DNA from: Streptomyces sp. NBC_01460
GTDB lineage: Bacteria > Actinomycetota > Actinomycetes > Streptomycetales > Streptomycetaceae
Assembly: GCF_036227405.1 (NCBI RefSeq)
Contig: NZ_CP109473.1
Location: forward strand, 7,874,001-7,938,000
Reading direction: 5' to 3'
DNA length: 64,000 bases
Shown piece after piece: positions 35,385 through 44,431 of the stretch; the first letter of the stretch is position 1; each line of letters opens with the position of its first letter. Below the pieces are notes generated by a model. It was not told the origin of the DNA. It did no database searches and saw only the letters and a list, made by a program, of their open reading frames with translations. The position numbers were made by a program, and so were the translations under genes.

Positions 35385-36725
35385 GTGGCACGTCCCCTCA
35401 TGAAGCCCTCGGGCCGCGCGTCCGCATCGCGTTCGCCGGCGGGTTATGTACTCGGGCTGCTGTTCGTCGGCAACCTGCTCAACTTCTACGACCGGGCGCT
35501 GCCCTCCGTCGTGCTGGAGCCGATCAAGGACGAGTTCGCCCTCGACGACACACAGGTCGGCATCCTGTCCTCGGCGTTCGTACTCGTCGCCGCACTGGCG
35601 GGCATTCCCCTCGGCCGCCTGGCCGATCGGGTCCCGCGCCCGGCGGTCGCGGGCTGGGGGCTCTTCGTGTGGAGCGCCTTCACGGCGGCCGGCGGACTGC
35701 TGACCAGCTTCTGGGGGTTCTTCGCCTCGCGCGTCGGTGTGGGCATCGGCGAGTCCAGCTACGCGCCGGCGACAGGATCGCTGCTCTCGGACCTGTATCC
35801 GAGCGAACGCCGCTCCAGAGCTCATTCCCTGTTCATGCTCGGCTTCCCGATCGGCACTCTGCTCGCCTTCCTCACCGCCGGTGGACTCACCGTCGCGTTC
35901 GACAGCTGGCGGGCGCCGTTCCTCATCGCGTCGGTGCCCGGCATCGTCGTCGCCCTCCTCGTGCTGCGAATCCGCGAGCCCGAGCGCGGCGCCGCCGACC
36001 CGGCGCGCGTCGCGGGCCCCGCCCCGCGCGAGGGCCGCAAGGAATCTCTCCGCGCACTGATGAAGGTGCGTTCCATGTACGGCATGCTCATCGCTTTCGC
36101 CGGGTACAACTTCGCGGCCTACGCGATCGGGACCTTCCTCACTCCGGTGCTGCAGCGCTCCTACGGCCTCTCCCTCGTCGACGCCGGCGTGGTCGGCGGC
36201 GTCGTCGTCGGGGTCACCGGACTCGTCGGCCTGCTCGCGGGGGGACGGGTGCTCGACCGGGCTGCCAGGAGGTCACCCGAGGCCCGCGTCCGGGTGGCGG
36301 CCGTCAGCCTCGCCGGTGCCGCGGTGTTCTCGTTCGTCGGCCTCGCCGCAGGCCGGGAAGCGCTGTGGCAGCTGGTGGTCTTCCTGAGCCTGGGCTACCT
36401 CCTCGGCATCGTCTACCTGGCGGCGGCCGTCCCGGTGGTGGCCGATGTCATCCGGCCCGAACGGCGGTCGGGCGCACTCGGTCTGCTGTTCGCCGTCGGC
36501 TACCTGCTCGGAGGTGCCGGCGGACCCGTCTTCGTCGGAGTCCTCTCCGACCACCTGGCCGCAGGCTCCGCTTCGGCGGTGGAGGCATCCGCACACGGAC
36601 TGCGCGCGGCGATGACGATCACCGTCCCGCTCGCCTTCGCGGTCGCCGCCGTCGGCATGTTCCTCGCCTCGCGACACGTCCGGGCAGACCGCCACTCGAT
36701 CTTCTCCAAGGAGGCCACAGCATGA
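35385..36725 (+). CDS. MFS transporter, Spinster-like
   Basis: A 446-residue major facilitator with about 12 membrane segments. NLLNFYDRALPSVVLEPI near the start matches the first-helix signature of the Spinster-like family, and GRLADRVPRP is the loop 2-3 motif. GTG 35385 has AAGGGA 7 nt upstream; ATG 35400 is an alternative. As first gene of an operon with a monooxygenase and a dehydrogenase it probably imports the substrate (for example a terpenoid or cyclic ketone) or exports a product. Its stop overlaps the next start as ATGA. Confidence 0.87.
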   Translation: MARPLMKPSGRASASRSPAGYVLGLLFVGNLLNFYDRALPSVVLEPIKDEFALDDTQVGILSSAFVLVAALAGIPLGRLADRVPRPAVAGWGLFVWSAFTAAGGLLTSFWGFFASRVGVGIGESSYAPATGSLLSDLYPSERRSRAHSLFMLGFPIGTLLAFLTAGGLTVAFDSWRAPFLIASVPGIVVALLVLRIREPERGAADPARVAGPAPREGRKESLRALMKVRSMYGMLIAFAGYNFAAYAIGTFLTPVLQRSYGLSLVDAGVVGGVVVGVTGLVGLLAGGRVLDRAARRSPEARVRVAAVSLAGAAVFSFVGLAAGREALWQLVVFLSLGYLLGIVYLAAAVPVVADVIRPERRSGALGLLFAVGYLLGGAGGPVFVGVLSDHLAAGSASAVEASAHGLRAAMTITVPLAFAVAAVGMFLASRHVRADRHSIFSKEATA

Positions 36726-38278
36726 CCCACGTGGACACCACCACGACGGCCGACGAGGAAGGGAAGACCCCCGCGGTCCAGCACGTGCGGGTCCTCATCG
36801 TCGGCAGCGGATTCTCCGGAATAGGACTGGGGCGCGCCCTGAAGGAGTCGCGGTTCACCGACTTCCTGATCCTCGAACGATTGACCGACGCCGGGGGAGT
36901 CTGGCACTCGAACAGCTACCCCGGCTGCAGGTGCGACGTACCGTCCCACCTGTACTCCTTCTCCTTCGCCCCGAATCCGGACTGGTCCTCGACGTACTCC
37001 CCGCAGCCGGAAATCCAGGCGTACCTGGCACGGTGCCTCGACCGCTTCGGACTGCGCCCGCACCTGCGCACGGGGATCGAGGTCGAAGAGGCCCGGTGGG
37101 ACGAGGCCGAGCAGCTCTGGCACATCCATACGAGTGCGGGGCCCTGGACGGCGCAGGTACTCGTCAGCGCGGTGGGCCCCCTGACCGAACCCAAGCTCCC
37201 CGAGGTGCCCGGCATCGACCGCTTCCAGGGGAAGATCATGCATTCCGCGCGCTGGGACCACGACCACGACCTCGCCGGTGAGCGTGTGGCGTCGATCGGG
37301 ACGGGCGCCTCCGCGATCCAGTACGTCCCCGAGATAGCTGACCGGGTCGACACCCTGTACGTGTTCCAGCGCAGCGCCCCGTGGATCACGCCGCACGACG
37401 GCCGGGCGATCACCGACGCCGAACGTGAGCGGTTCCGGGCCCGGCCGCGGCGCCAGCGGGCCGAGCGCGCCAAGGTGTACGTCGCCAAGGAGCTCCTGGT
37501 GCTGGGCTTCGCCAAGCGGCCGAAGCTCATGGGCATGATCGAACGCCTGGCGCGTCACCACCTGGAGCGTCAGGTGAAGGACCCGTCCCTGCGCCGGGCG
37601 CTCACCCCCGATTTCACCCTCGGCTGCAAACGTGTCGTCCCTTCGAACGCCTGGTATCCCGCCCTTCAGAAGCCGAACGTCGAGCTCGTACCGCGGGCAC
37701 TGCGCGAGATTCGCGAGCACAGTGTGATCGACGCGGACGGTGTCGAGCGGGAGGTCGACACCATCGTCTTCGGAACCGGCTTCCACGTCACCGACATCCC
37801 TTTCGCCGACAAGGTACGCGGCCGCGACGGCGAGCTGATGAACGCCGCGTGGGCAGGGTCACCGCGCGCGTACCTCGGTGTGTCCGTTCCCGGCTTCCCC
37901 AACTTCTTCATGTTCCTCGGGCCCAACTCCGGTCTGGGGCACAGCTCGATGGTCTACATGATCGAGGCGCAGGCCGAGCACGTGAAGAACGCGGTCCGGG
38001 CACTGGACGTCTCCGGTTCGACCTCCATCGAGGTGGACCGGCGGGCACACGACACGTACAACGACGACCTCGACCGAAAGCTGGCGAAGTCGGTGTGGGA
38101 ACTCGGCGGCTGCCGGACGTTCTACCAGGACGCCAACGGGCGCAACGCCACCATCTATCCCGACTGGACCTTCCGGTTCCGTCGCCAGGCGGTCCGGTGG
38201 AAGCCGGAGGCCTACCACCTTGCCGCAGGGCCACGCGCCACGGACCAGCAGGCGGCAGTGACCATGGACGCCTCATGA
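36722..38278 (+). CDS. Baeyer-Villiger-type flavin monooxygenase
   Basis: A 518-residue FAD/NADPH monooxygenase. The first Rossmann motif VGSGFSGIGLG (about residues 26-36) binds FAD and SIGTGASAIQ (about 195) binds NADPH. Between them FQGKIMHSARWD fits the type I Baeyer-Villiger fingerprint F-x-G-x-x-x-H-x-x-x-W. FGTGFHVTD is the later conserved ATG-like region. It would insert oxygen into a ketone to give an ester or lactone. AAGGAGG precedes ATG 36722, which overlaps the transporter stop; the dehydrogenase follows by ATGA overlap. Together with an alcohol dehydrogenase this gives an alcohol to ketone to lactone path. Confidence 0.9.
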   Translation: MTHVDTTTTADEEGKTPAVQHVRVLIVGSGFSGIGLGRALKESRFTDFLILERLTDAGGVWHSNSYPGCRCDVPSHLYSFSFAPNPDWSSTYSPQPEIQAYLARCLDRFGLRPHLRTGIEVEEARWDEAEQLWHIHTSAGPWTAQVLVSAVGPLTEPKLPEVPGIDRFQGKIMHSARWDHDHDLAGERVASIGTGASAIQYVPEIADRVDTLYVFQRSAPWITPHDGRAITDAERERFRARPRRQRAERAKVYVAKELLVLGFAKRPKLMGMIERLARHHLERQVKDPSLRRALTPDFTLGCKRVVPSNAWYPALQKPNVELVPRALREIREHSVIDADGVEREVDTIVFGTGFHVTDIPFADKVRGRDGELMNAAWAGSPRAYLGVSVPGFPNFFMFLGPNSGLGHSSMVYMIEAQAEHVKNAVRALDVSGSTSIEVDRRAHDTYNDDLDRKLAKSVWELGGCRTFYQDANGRNATIYPDWTFRFRRQAVRWKPEAYHLAAGPRATDQQAAVTMDAS

Positions 38279-39447
38279 GGGCCGCGAGTCTCACCCAGGG
38301 ACGGCTGGAAGTCGTCGATCTGCCGGTGCCGCGCCCCGGGGCCGGCCAGCTGCTGCTCGAGGTCAAGCGGTGCGGGATCTGCGGTTCGGATCTCCATTGC
38401 CGTCTGCACGCCGACCAGTTGGCCGACGTGCTCGACCTGTGCGGATACCCCCGCTACGTCCGCTCCGACCAGACCGTGGTGCTCGGCCACGAGATCTTCG
38501 GCGAGGTCGTCGACCACGGACCGTGGAGCGTGGGCGCCATCAAGGCCGGCACACCGGTCGTCAGCATCCCGCTGGTGAGACGGGGACGGCAGGTCGACGG
38601 AGTCGGACTGTCCACGTTCGCCCCGGGTGGGTACGCCGAGCACGTCGTCGTGCAGGAGGCGTTGACCCTTCCCGTTCCGAATGGGCTTCCCGCCGACCTC
38701 GCCGTGCTCACCGAGCCCATGGCGGTGGCGTGGCACGCGGTGAACCGTGGCGAGGTGACCCGCAAGGACGTCGCGATCGTCCTCGGCTGCGGTCCGGTGG
38801 GCCTCGCGGTCATCTCCGTCCTCAAAGCCAGGGGCGTCGGCACCGTCATCGCCGGCGACTACTCCGCGGGCCGCCGGTCGCTCGCCGGGAAGTGCGGTGC
38901 CGACGTCGTGGTCGACCCCGCGGTCGAGTCGCCCTGGGAGAGTGCCTCGGCCGGGCACGGCTTCATGACCACCATGCCCGACGAGTACAACGCGGGAATC
39001 GACGCGGTCGAAGGCCTGGCCCGACTGCCCGTGCCCTGGTGGACGGCGTGGCGCGCACTGGAAGCGGTCGGCCGGACCCGCCCGCACCGCCCGGTCGTGT
39101 TCGAGTGCGTCGGGGTACCCGGTGTGGTCGACGGCATCCTGGCCGGCGCGCCGCTGCACTCGCGCGTCGTCGTCGTCGGGGTCTGCATGGGGCCCGACAC
39201 GTTCAGGCCCTCCCTGGCCGTGAACAAGGAACTCGACCTGCGGTTCGTCGTCGGGTACACGCCACTGGAGTTCCGGGACGCCCTGCACGCCCTCGCCGAC
39301 GGCACTCTGGACGCCTCCCACCTCGTCACCGGCCGTGTGGGACTGGGCGGCGTCGCGGCGGCGTTCACGACCCTCGCCGAGCCAGAGGTTCACGCCAAGA
39401 TCCTCATCGACCCCTCACTCGACGCCGACCGGATTCTTCCGCAGTGA
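38275..39447 (+). CDS. Zinc-dependent alcohol dehydrogenase (MDR family)
   Basis: A 390-residue medium-chain dehydrogenase. GICGSDLH (Cys about 35) and GHEIFGEV supply catalytic zinc ligands. The Rossmann motif is LGCGPVGLAVI. The usual four-Cys structural zinc lobe is not evident; the corresponding region is short and lacks the Cys cluster, as in some sugar or threonine dehydrogenase relatives. A longer than usual insertion (HGFMTTMPDEYN) follows the Rossmann fold. ATG 38275 overlaps the monooxygenase stop. It most likely oxidises a secondary alcohol to the ketone used by the monooxygenase. Confidence 0.87.
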   Translation: MRAASLTQGRLEVVDLPVPRPGAGQLLLEVKRCGICGSDLHCRLHADQLADVLDLCGYPRYVRSDQTVVLGHEIFGEVVDHGPWSVGAIKAGTPVVSIPLVRRGRQVDGVGLSTFAPGGYAEHVVVQEALTLPVPNGLPADLAVLTEPMAVAWHAVNRGEVTRKDVAIVLGCGPVGLAVISVLKARGVGTVIAGDYSAGRRSLAGKCGADVVVDPAVESPWESASAGHGFMTTMPDEYNAGIDAVEGLARLPVPWWTAWRALEAVGRTRPHRPVVFECVGVPGVVDGILAGAPLHSRVVVVGVCMGPDTFRPSLAVNKELDLRFVVGYTPLEFRDALHALADGTLDASHLVTGRVGLGGVAAAFTTLAEPEVHAKILIDPSLDADRILPQ

Positions 39448-39460
39448 CGTGCGTACCCCC

Positions 39461-39489
39461 TTGACACGTTCGGGTCACGACGGTCTTAT
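39461..39489 (+). promoter_or_regulatory. Promoter of the second GH27 gene
   Basis: TTGACA (39461-39466), 17 nt, TCTTAT (39484-39489): a near-consensus principal-sigma promoter about 60 bases before the ATG at 39550, separating the GH27 gene from the dehydrogenase operon. Confidence 0.7.
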
Positions 39490-39549
39490 GTGGGTGTTCT
39501 TGTTCGTCCTTGTTGAATTGTGCGCCAAAATTCACTCCAGGAGCCGCAT

Positions 39550-41223
39550 ATGTTGCACGAACAGCACAGTTTAAGACAACGCATAGCGGCTTCGGCCGCT
39601 TCACTGACGTTGGCTGCCGGCGGTCTGACCGGCGCGGCCGTCGTGACAGCAGGAGTCACGGCCGGTACGCAGATCGCCGCCGTAGCCTCCGCACCGGAGG
39701 CCGCGGCGCTGGAGAACGGCCTGGCCCGGACGCCTCCGATGGGCTTCAACAACTGGAACACCACAGGCTGCGGAGCGCAGTTCAACGAGGCGATGATCAA
39801 GGGCATCGCCGACATCTTCGTCGAGAAGGGGCTCAAGGACGCCGGCTACGCATACGTCAATCTCGACGACTGCTGGGCGTTGCCCTCGCGGAACGCCGCA
39901 GGCAACCTGGTCCCCGACCCGGTGCGCTTCCCGAACGGCATCAAGGCCGTCGCGGACTACGTGCACTCCAAGGGGCTGAAGTTCGGCCTGTACTCCAGTG
40001 CGGGCACCAAGACCTGTGCGGACGAGGGATTTCCGGGCGGCCTCGGGCACGAGAAGCAGGACGCCCAGCAGTGGGCCTCCTGGGGTGTCGACTACCTGAA
40101 GTACGACAACTGCAACAACACCGGCGCCGACGCGCGGACCCGGTACAAGACGATGGGCGACGCACTCGCCGCCACGGGCCGCCCGATCCTCTACAGCATC
40201 TGCGAGTGGGGCTCCAACTCACCCTGGAACTGGGCGCCGGCCATCGGAAACGCCTGGCGCACCACCGGTGACATCAACGACACCTGGTCGAAGATGCTCG
40301 AGAACACCCATGAGAACCAGCCCCGGGCGCAGTACGCCGAACCCGGTGCATGGAACGACCCGGACATGCTGGAAGTCGGCAACGGTGGCATGACCGACAC
40401 CGAGTACCGCACCCACTTCAGCCTGTGGGCGCAGATGGCCGCACCTCTGCTCATCGGCAGCGACATCCGCACCGCGAGCGAGGCGACGCTGAGCATCCTG
40501 GAGAACCGCGACGTCATCGCCGTCGATCAGGACCCCCTGGGCAAGCAGGGCACCGTCGTCTCCTCCTCCGGCGGACGCGTCGTGATGACCAAGCAGCTGG
40601 CCAACGGCGACCGCTCGGTCACCCTCACCAACGAGAGCAGCTCCACCGCCACCGTCAGCACCACGGCCGCCGCGGTCGGGCTGCCTGGCGTGGCTTCGTA
40701 CAAGCTCTCCAACCTGTGGTCGAAGGCGGTGTCGTCGACGAGCGGCACGATCAGTGCGTCGGTGCCCGCCCACGGCACGGTGATGTACCGGGTCTCGGTC
40801 GGCACCGGCAGCAGTATCGGTACGACCCACCCGCTGATCAGCGCCTCCTCCCAGCGCTGCCTCGACGCGGAGGGCGCCGCGACGGAGCCCGGGACCAAGA
40901 TCGAGATCTGGGACTGCAACGGCCGCCCCAACCAGGCCGTGACGCTCACCGCCGCCGGTGAGCTGCGCCTCTACAACGGCACGCAGTGCGTCGACGTCCA
41001 CGAGAAGGGGACTACCCGGGGCACCGCGGTCCAGCTGTGGACGTGCAACGGCGGGGCCAACCAGCAGTGGAAGCTCAGCCCCGACGGGACCATCACCGGT
41101 GTCCAGTCGGGACTGTGCCTCGACGTCACAGGCGGCGACAAGCCGGCAGGCAACGTCAACGGCACCGCGCTGGAGCTGTGGACCTGTAACGGGGGCGCCA
41201 ACCAGCAATGGATCCTGGGCTGA
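39550..41223 (+). CDS. Secreted GH27 alpha-galactosidase with CBM13
   Basis: A 557-residue enzyme with a long signal region (cleavage probably near residue 50, ASA/PEAAA). The GH27 barrel (55-340) shows MGFNNWN, the classic NLDDCW loop, nucleophile Asp186 in YLKYDNC, and acid/base Asp241 in TTGDIND, with WNDPDMLEVG after it. A beta domain and a CBM13 trefoil (about 430-557; CLDAEG, CVDVHEKG, CLDVTGG, closing NQQW) follow. CAGGAG (39538-39543) fixes ATG 39550. All hallmarks of an alpha-galactosidase are intact, unlike the DDFW variant at 25120. Confidence 0.92.
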   Translation: MLHEQHSLRQRIAASAASLTLAAGGLTGAAVVTAGVTAGTQIAAVASAPEAAALENGLARTPPMGFNNWNTTGCGAQFNEAMIKGIADIFVEKGLKDAGYAYVNLDDCWALPSRNAAGNLVPDPVRFPNGIKAVADYVHSKGLKFGLYSSAGTKTCADEGFPGGLGHEKQDAQQWASWGVDYLKYDNCNNTGADARTRYKTMGDALAATGRPILYSICEWGSNSPWNWAPAIGNAWRTTGDINDTWSKMLENTHENQPRAQYAEPGAWNDPDMLEVGNGGMTDTEYRTHFSLWAQMAAPLLIGSDIRTASEATLSILENRDVIAVDQDPLGKQGTVVSSSGGRVVMTKQLANGDRSVTLTNESSSTATVSTTAAAVGLPGVASYKLSNLWSKAVSSTSGTISASVPAHGTVMYRVSVGTGSSIGTTHPLISASSQRCLDAEGAATEPGTKIEIWDCNGRPNQAVTLTAAGELRLYNGTQCVDVHEKGTTRGTAVQLWTCNGGANQQWKLSPDGTITGVQSGLCLDVTGGDKPAGNVNGTALELWTCNGGANQQWILG

Positions 41224-41595
41224 TCCGCCGTGCCCCCACGGAAGCGGACAGCTGAGGCCGATGTGTGACCGCTCCAAGATGACAGCTCAGTAGGTGCACT
41301 GGAGGTCGGCGCCCGCCCGGCACGGGGCTCCGGTGCACCTCATGCATCCATGGAATACTGCGATCACCCGCCCTACGAACGCGTCCGACGTGCGGTTTCC
41401 GAGTAACGACCAGAAATGGCGCATGCTGTTTCGTCGGTGGTCGGTCCTCGCCGGTGCACTCGGCGGTGTACTGCAAGCGCAGCGGCACGCACATGCCCCG
41501 GTGTGATCTGGGCGGCTGTGTGCGCGGAAGGCCGCGCTGCCCGCATCGGGCTTGAGACGTCCGGTGCGGGCCGCTTCGCCCGGTTGGCGGAACGG
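41224..41595. terminator. Convergent intergenic region with hairpin 41292-41340
   Basis: AGGTGCAC-T-GGAG (41292-41304) pairs with CTCC-G-GTGCACCT (41328-41340), with a T-G wobble in the stem and a long GC-rich loop. It can end the GH27 transcript. The remaining bases up to the GntR stop at 41596 hold nothing I can name. Confidence 0.55.
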
Positions 41596-42387
41596 TCAGT
41601 GCTGTGTAGCAGGGTCTCCCCCTGTCCGAAGGCTGGTGTTGTGCTCGTGGATCAGCCGCAGTGCCTCGTCACGGTCCCGTCGGTCGAGGGCGTCGACCAG
41701 GTCGCGGTGCAGTTCGTGCCGGTGCGCGATGTACTCGCCCAAGGGTTGGTCGCTGGTGGGGAGCACCGTCAGCGTGTGGCTCTCGATCAGGTCGAGCAGA
41801 TGAGTGTACAGCGAGCTGAGCAGCGGATTCGGGCTGATCGCGGCGATGGCGGCGTGCAGGCGCCAGTTGGCGTGGACGAAGGCGACGGGATCCGCGGCGC
41901 CCACGGCGTGCTCCATGGCGGTGATGTGACGACGCAGTGCCGCGACGTCGGCGGGGGAGGCGTGCCAGAGGGCGTCCTCGATCAGCAGTGGGTCCAGGGC
42001 GTCGCGGATGCGTACGGCGTCGGCGACGTCGTTCGCCTGGGCGTCCAGCGCCAGGACGGAGTTGCCGAGGCGGACCATCGGGGACTGCTCGGCGCTGAAC
42101 AGCCCGCCACCCGGACCGGGCTTCACGGTGACCAGGCCGCGAGCCTGCAGCAGGCGCAGCGCCTCGTTGAACGTGCCCACGGACACTCCGCACAGGGTGC
42201 GAAGGTGCTCCTTGGTGCCCAGGCGAGAGCCGGGCGGCACGCTCTCGATCAGTCCCGCGACCTTCTCGGCGGCCTTCTCGGCACGTCCGGAGGACGTCTG
42301 CCGCGGTGAGACGCCGAGGCTTCGGCCGCCGGAGGGGGCGGCTTCCGGCGGGTTGTGCCGTGGGGCTCGGTCGGGGGTGGTGCTCAC
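41596..42387 (-). CDS. GntR-family (FadR/FCD) transcriptional regulator
   Basis: A 263-residue regulator. The winged helix at about 35-105 reads VPPGSRLGTKEHLRTLCGVS, GTFNEALRLLQARGLV, then a glycine-rich wing. The all-helical FCD effector domain covers about 115-250, with Asp in RIRDALDPLL and His in HANWRLHAAIA and SHTLTVL in metal-site positions. The GTG start at 42387 is preceded by AGGAGA; longer frames upstream run through the promoter region. It is divergent from the aromatic operon starting at 42618 and should control it in response to a pathway acid. Confidence 0.88.
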   Translation of the reverse strand: MSTTPDRAPRHNPPEAAPSGGRSLGVSPRQTSSGRAEKAAEKVAGLIESVPPGSRLGTKEHLRTLCGVSVGTFNEALRLLQARGLVTVKPGPGGGLFSAEQSPMVRLGNSVLALDAQANDVADAVRIRDALDPLLIEDALWHASPADVAALRRHITAMEHAVGAADPVAFVHANWRLHAAIAAISPNPLLSSLYTHLLDLIESHTLTVLPTSDQPLGEYIAHRHELHRDLVDALDRRDRDEALRLIHEHNTSLRTGGDPATQH

Positions 42388-42409
42388 GTCTTCTCCTAAG
42401 CCGTCATAT

Positions 42410-42483
42410 TCATCATGCTCATTTTTCCCGAACCTCTTGACGCTCGGGTCAACCACACGCAACATCAAGGTAATCATCATGCT
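42410..42483. promoter_or_regulatory. GntR/aromatic operon control region
   Basis: On the plus strand TTGACG (42437-42442), 17 nt, CAACAT (42460-42465) is a usable promoter for the operon starting at 42618; TTGAC-N6-GTCAA forms a dyad over the -35. TCATCATGCT occurs twice as a direct repeat (42410-42419 and 42474-42483), flanking the promoter on both sides, and may be the GntR recognition sequence. Confidence 0.5.
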
Positions 42484-42617
42484 GAATTGCTGATGGGGGA
42501 GCAAGACCCCGTTGTCGCCGACGGGCCGTCCTTGCGATTCCCTCGGCAGTCGAGCGGCCACCCCCGCCGAAGCGGCTTCGGGTGGTCCGCCCCCTTCCCC
42601 AGTCCGGGAGACACATC

Positions 42618-43460
42618 ATGCGCATCGCCAACCTCTCCGGTCGTCTGGCCCTCCTTGTCGACGGCTGCGCCGTGGACGTCGAAAAGGCCAGTGCCGGCCG
42701 CTTCTCCGCCGACCCGCAGGCCGTCTACGAGCACTGGGAGGAGTTCCGTTCCTGGGCCGCCGCCGCGGACCTGCCCGGAGGAGAACCGTTCGAGCCGGCC
42801 GGGCTGGGTTCCCCGGCACCGGCGCCGCGGCAGACGCTGGCGATCGGCCTGAACTACCGGGACCACGCTTCCGAGTCCGGATTCGCCGCTCCCGAGGGTC
42901 TGCCGCCGGTCTTCACCAAGTTCGTCACCAGCATCAGCGGGCCAGTCACGCAGGTGAAGCTCCCGACGGACGGCAACACCGACTGGGAGGTCGAGCTGGT
43001 CGCCGTCATCGGCCGCCGCGCCGAGGGCGTCTCCGAGGCCGACGCCTGGAACCACGTTGCCGGTCTCGCGGTCGGGCAGGACATCTCCGAGCGCGTGACG
43101 CAACTGGCGGGGCCGGCGCCCCAGTTCAGCGTCGGCAAGTCCTACCCCGGCTTCGCTCCCATAGGGCCGTGGCTGGTCACGCCGGACGAGTTCGACGACC
43201 CCGACGACCTCGAACTGCGTTGCGCGGTCAACGGCGAAGAGGTCCAGAAGGGCCGTACGCGCGACCTCATCTTCTCCGTGCCCGCCCTGATCGCGGGACT
43301 GTCCGCAGTCCTGCCACTCCTGCCCGGAGACGTCATCTTCACAGGCACCCCGGCCGGCGTCGGTCTCGGCCGCGACCCACAGCGCTTCCTCGCCGCCGGC
43401 GACGAACTCGTCAGCGCCGTCGAGGGCATCGGCGAGCTGCGTCAGACCTTCATCGCCTGA
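42618..43460 (+). CDS. Fumarylacetoacetate hydrolase-family protein
   Basis: A 280-residue FAH-family enzyme, which cleaves C-C bonds of diketo acids or isomerises and decarboxylates them. GLNYRDHASE (about residue 77) marks the start of the core; E-x-E metal ligands are in DWEVELVAVIG and the Asp in VGQDISERV. K/Q-rich SVGKSYPGFAPIGPW and TGTPAGVGLG close the site. GGGAGA precedes ATG 42618. It is the first gene of the operon and closely resembles the protein at 49779 (long identical blocks such as LNYRDHA, PVFTKF, NGEEVQK). Within an extradiol pathway it would act after ring opening. Confidence 0.9.
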   Translation: MRIANLSGRLALLVDGCAVDVEKASAGRFSADPQAVYEHWEEFRSWAAAADLPGGEPFEPAGLGSPAPAPRQTLAIGLNYRDHASESGFAAPEGLPPVFTKFVTSISGPVTQVKLPTDGNTDWEVELVAVIGRRAEGVSEADAWNHVAGLAVGQDISERVTQLAGPAPQFSVGKSYPGFAPIGPWLVTPDEFDDPDDLELRCAVNGEEVQKGRTRDLIFSVPALIAGLSAVLPLLPGDVIFTGTPAGVGLGRDPQRFLAAGDELVSAVEGIGELRQTFIA

Positions 43461-43500
43461 GCCGGACGGAACCGACGGACGAAGGAGTCGAGGAATTCCC

Positions 43501-44427
43501 ATGGCACTGCACCGTCTGACCTCCATCACCGTGGGGGTCCCCAATGTCGCCGAGACCGCCGCCTACTACACCGACTTCGGTCTCACCCCGGACGGGGAGG
43601 GCTGGTTCACAACCCGGGACGCCGGACGCCAACTCCGTATCGTCCAGGCACCGGCCCGCCGCCTGGTGGAGGTCCGTGTCGGCGTCGACACGCCGGACGA
43701 CCTCGCGGCGGCCGCCTCCCGCCTGCAGCGGCTAGGAATCGAGAGTACGGTCGACGCCGGGACGCTGACCGCGTACGACGGGGCCACCGCCGTACGCGCC
43801 GTCCTGGAAGTCGCCCCCCGCCTGGTCCAGAACCCGGTGGCGGCCCCCGTCCACAACGGCCCCGGCCGGATCGAGCGCACCGGATCCCGTGCGCCCGGCA
43901 TCCTGCGCACCGCGCGGGTGCAGCCACGCAAGCTGGGCCACGCCGTCGTCGGCACCACCGACTTCGACGCCACGACCGCGTTCTTCCGGGACGGCCTCGG
44001 CTTCAAGGCCTCCGACTACATCAAGGACCACGGGGCGTTCCTGCGCTGCTCGACCGATCACCACAACATCCTGGTTCTGGCGGCGCCGGTGGCCTTCCTG
44101 CACCACTCCTCGTGGCAGGTCGACGACATCGACGAGGTCGGCCGTGGCGCCACCGCGATGCTGGAGGACCACCCCGAGCGGCACATCTGGGGTCTGGGAC
44201 GCCACCACGCGGGATCCAACTTCTTCTGGTACCTCAAGGACCCGGCCGGCAACTTCAGTGAGTACTACTCCGACATGGACTGCATCGTCGACGACCAGCT
44301 GTGGACGCCGGAGGTCCTGGAGGGCGCCAAGGGCCTCTTCAACTGGGGGCCGCCGCCCCCGCCCTCCTTCCTCGCCCCCGAGGATCTCGCCGCCCTGATG
44401 ACCGGCACCCACAGTGAGTCGAGGTAG
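43501..44427 (+). CDS. Type I extradiol ring-cleavage dioxygenase (VOC fold)
   Basis: A 308-residue two-domain vicinal-oxygen-chelate protein, the size of catechol 2,3-dioxygenase-like enzymes. The C-terminal domain has the iron ligands in place: His147 in KLGHAVV, His201/202 in FLHHSSW, and Glu254 in NFSEYYSD. The N-terminal domain (LTSITVGVPNVAETAAYY) lacks them, as normal. It should open a catechol ring next to the diol. ATG 43501 follows GGAG. It lies 40 bases after the FAH gene and overlaps nearly the next gene, so it is co-transcribed. Confidence 0.9.
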   Translation: MALHRLTSITVGVPNVAETAAYYTDFGLTPDGEGWFTTRDAGRQLRIVQAPARRLVEVRVGVDTPDDLAAAASRLQRLGIESTVDAGTLTAYDGATAVRAVLEVAPRLVQNPVAAPVHNGPGRIERTGSRAPGILRTARVQPRKLGHAVVGTTDFDATTAFFRDGLGFKASDYIKDHGAFLRCSTDHHNILVLAAPVAFLHHSSWQVDDIDEVGRGATAMLEDHPERHIWGLGRHHAGSNFFWYLKDPAGNFSEYYSDMDCIVDDQLWTPEVLEGAKGLFNWGPPPPPSFLAPEDLAALMTGTHSESR

Positions 44428-44431
44428 AGCC

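Noticed and set aside
38284-39464. Long overlapping open frames on other frames and strand across the dehydrogenase and monooxygenase genes
   Set aside because: High-GC shadow frames rich in Arg, Pro and Gly; the called genes have motifs, start sites and overlapping stop-start junctions.
17415-41223. Bacteroidetes-style polysaccharide utilisation locus with SusC/SusD
   Set aside because: No TonB-type receptor or SusD-like protein is present; uptake is by an ABC importer, as expected in an actinomycete.
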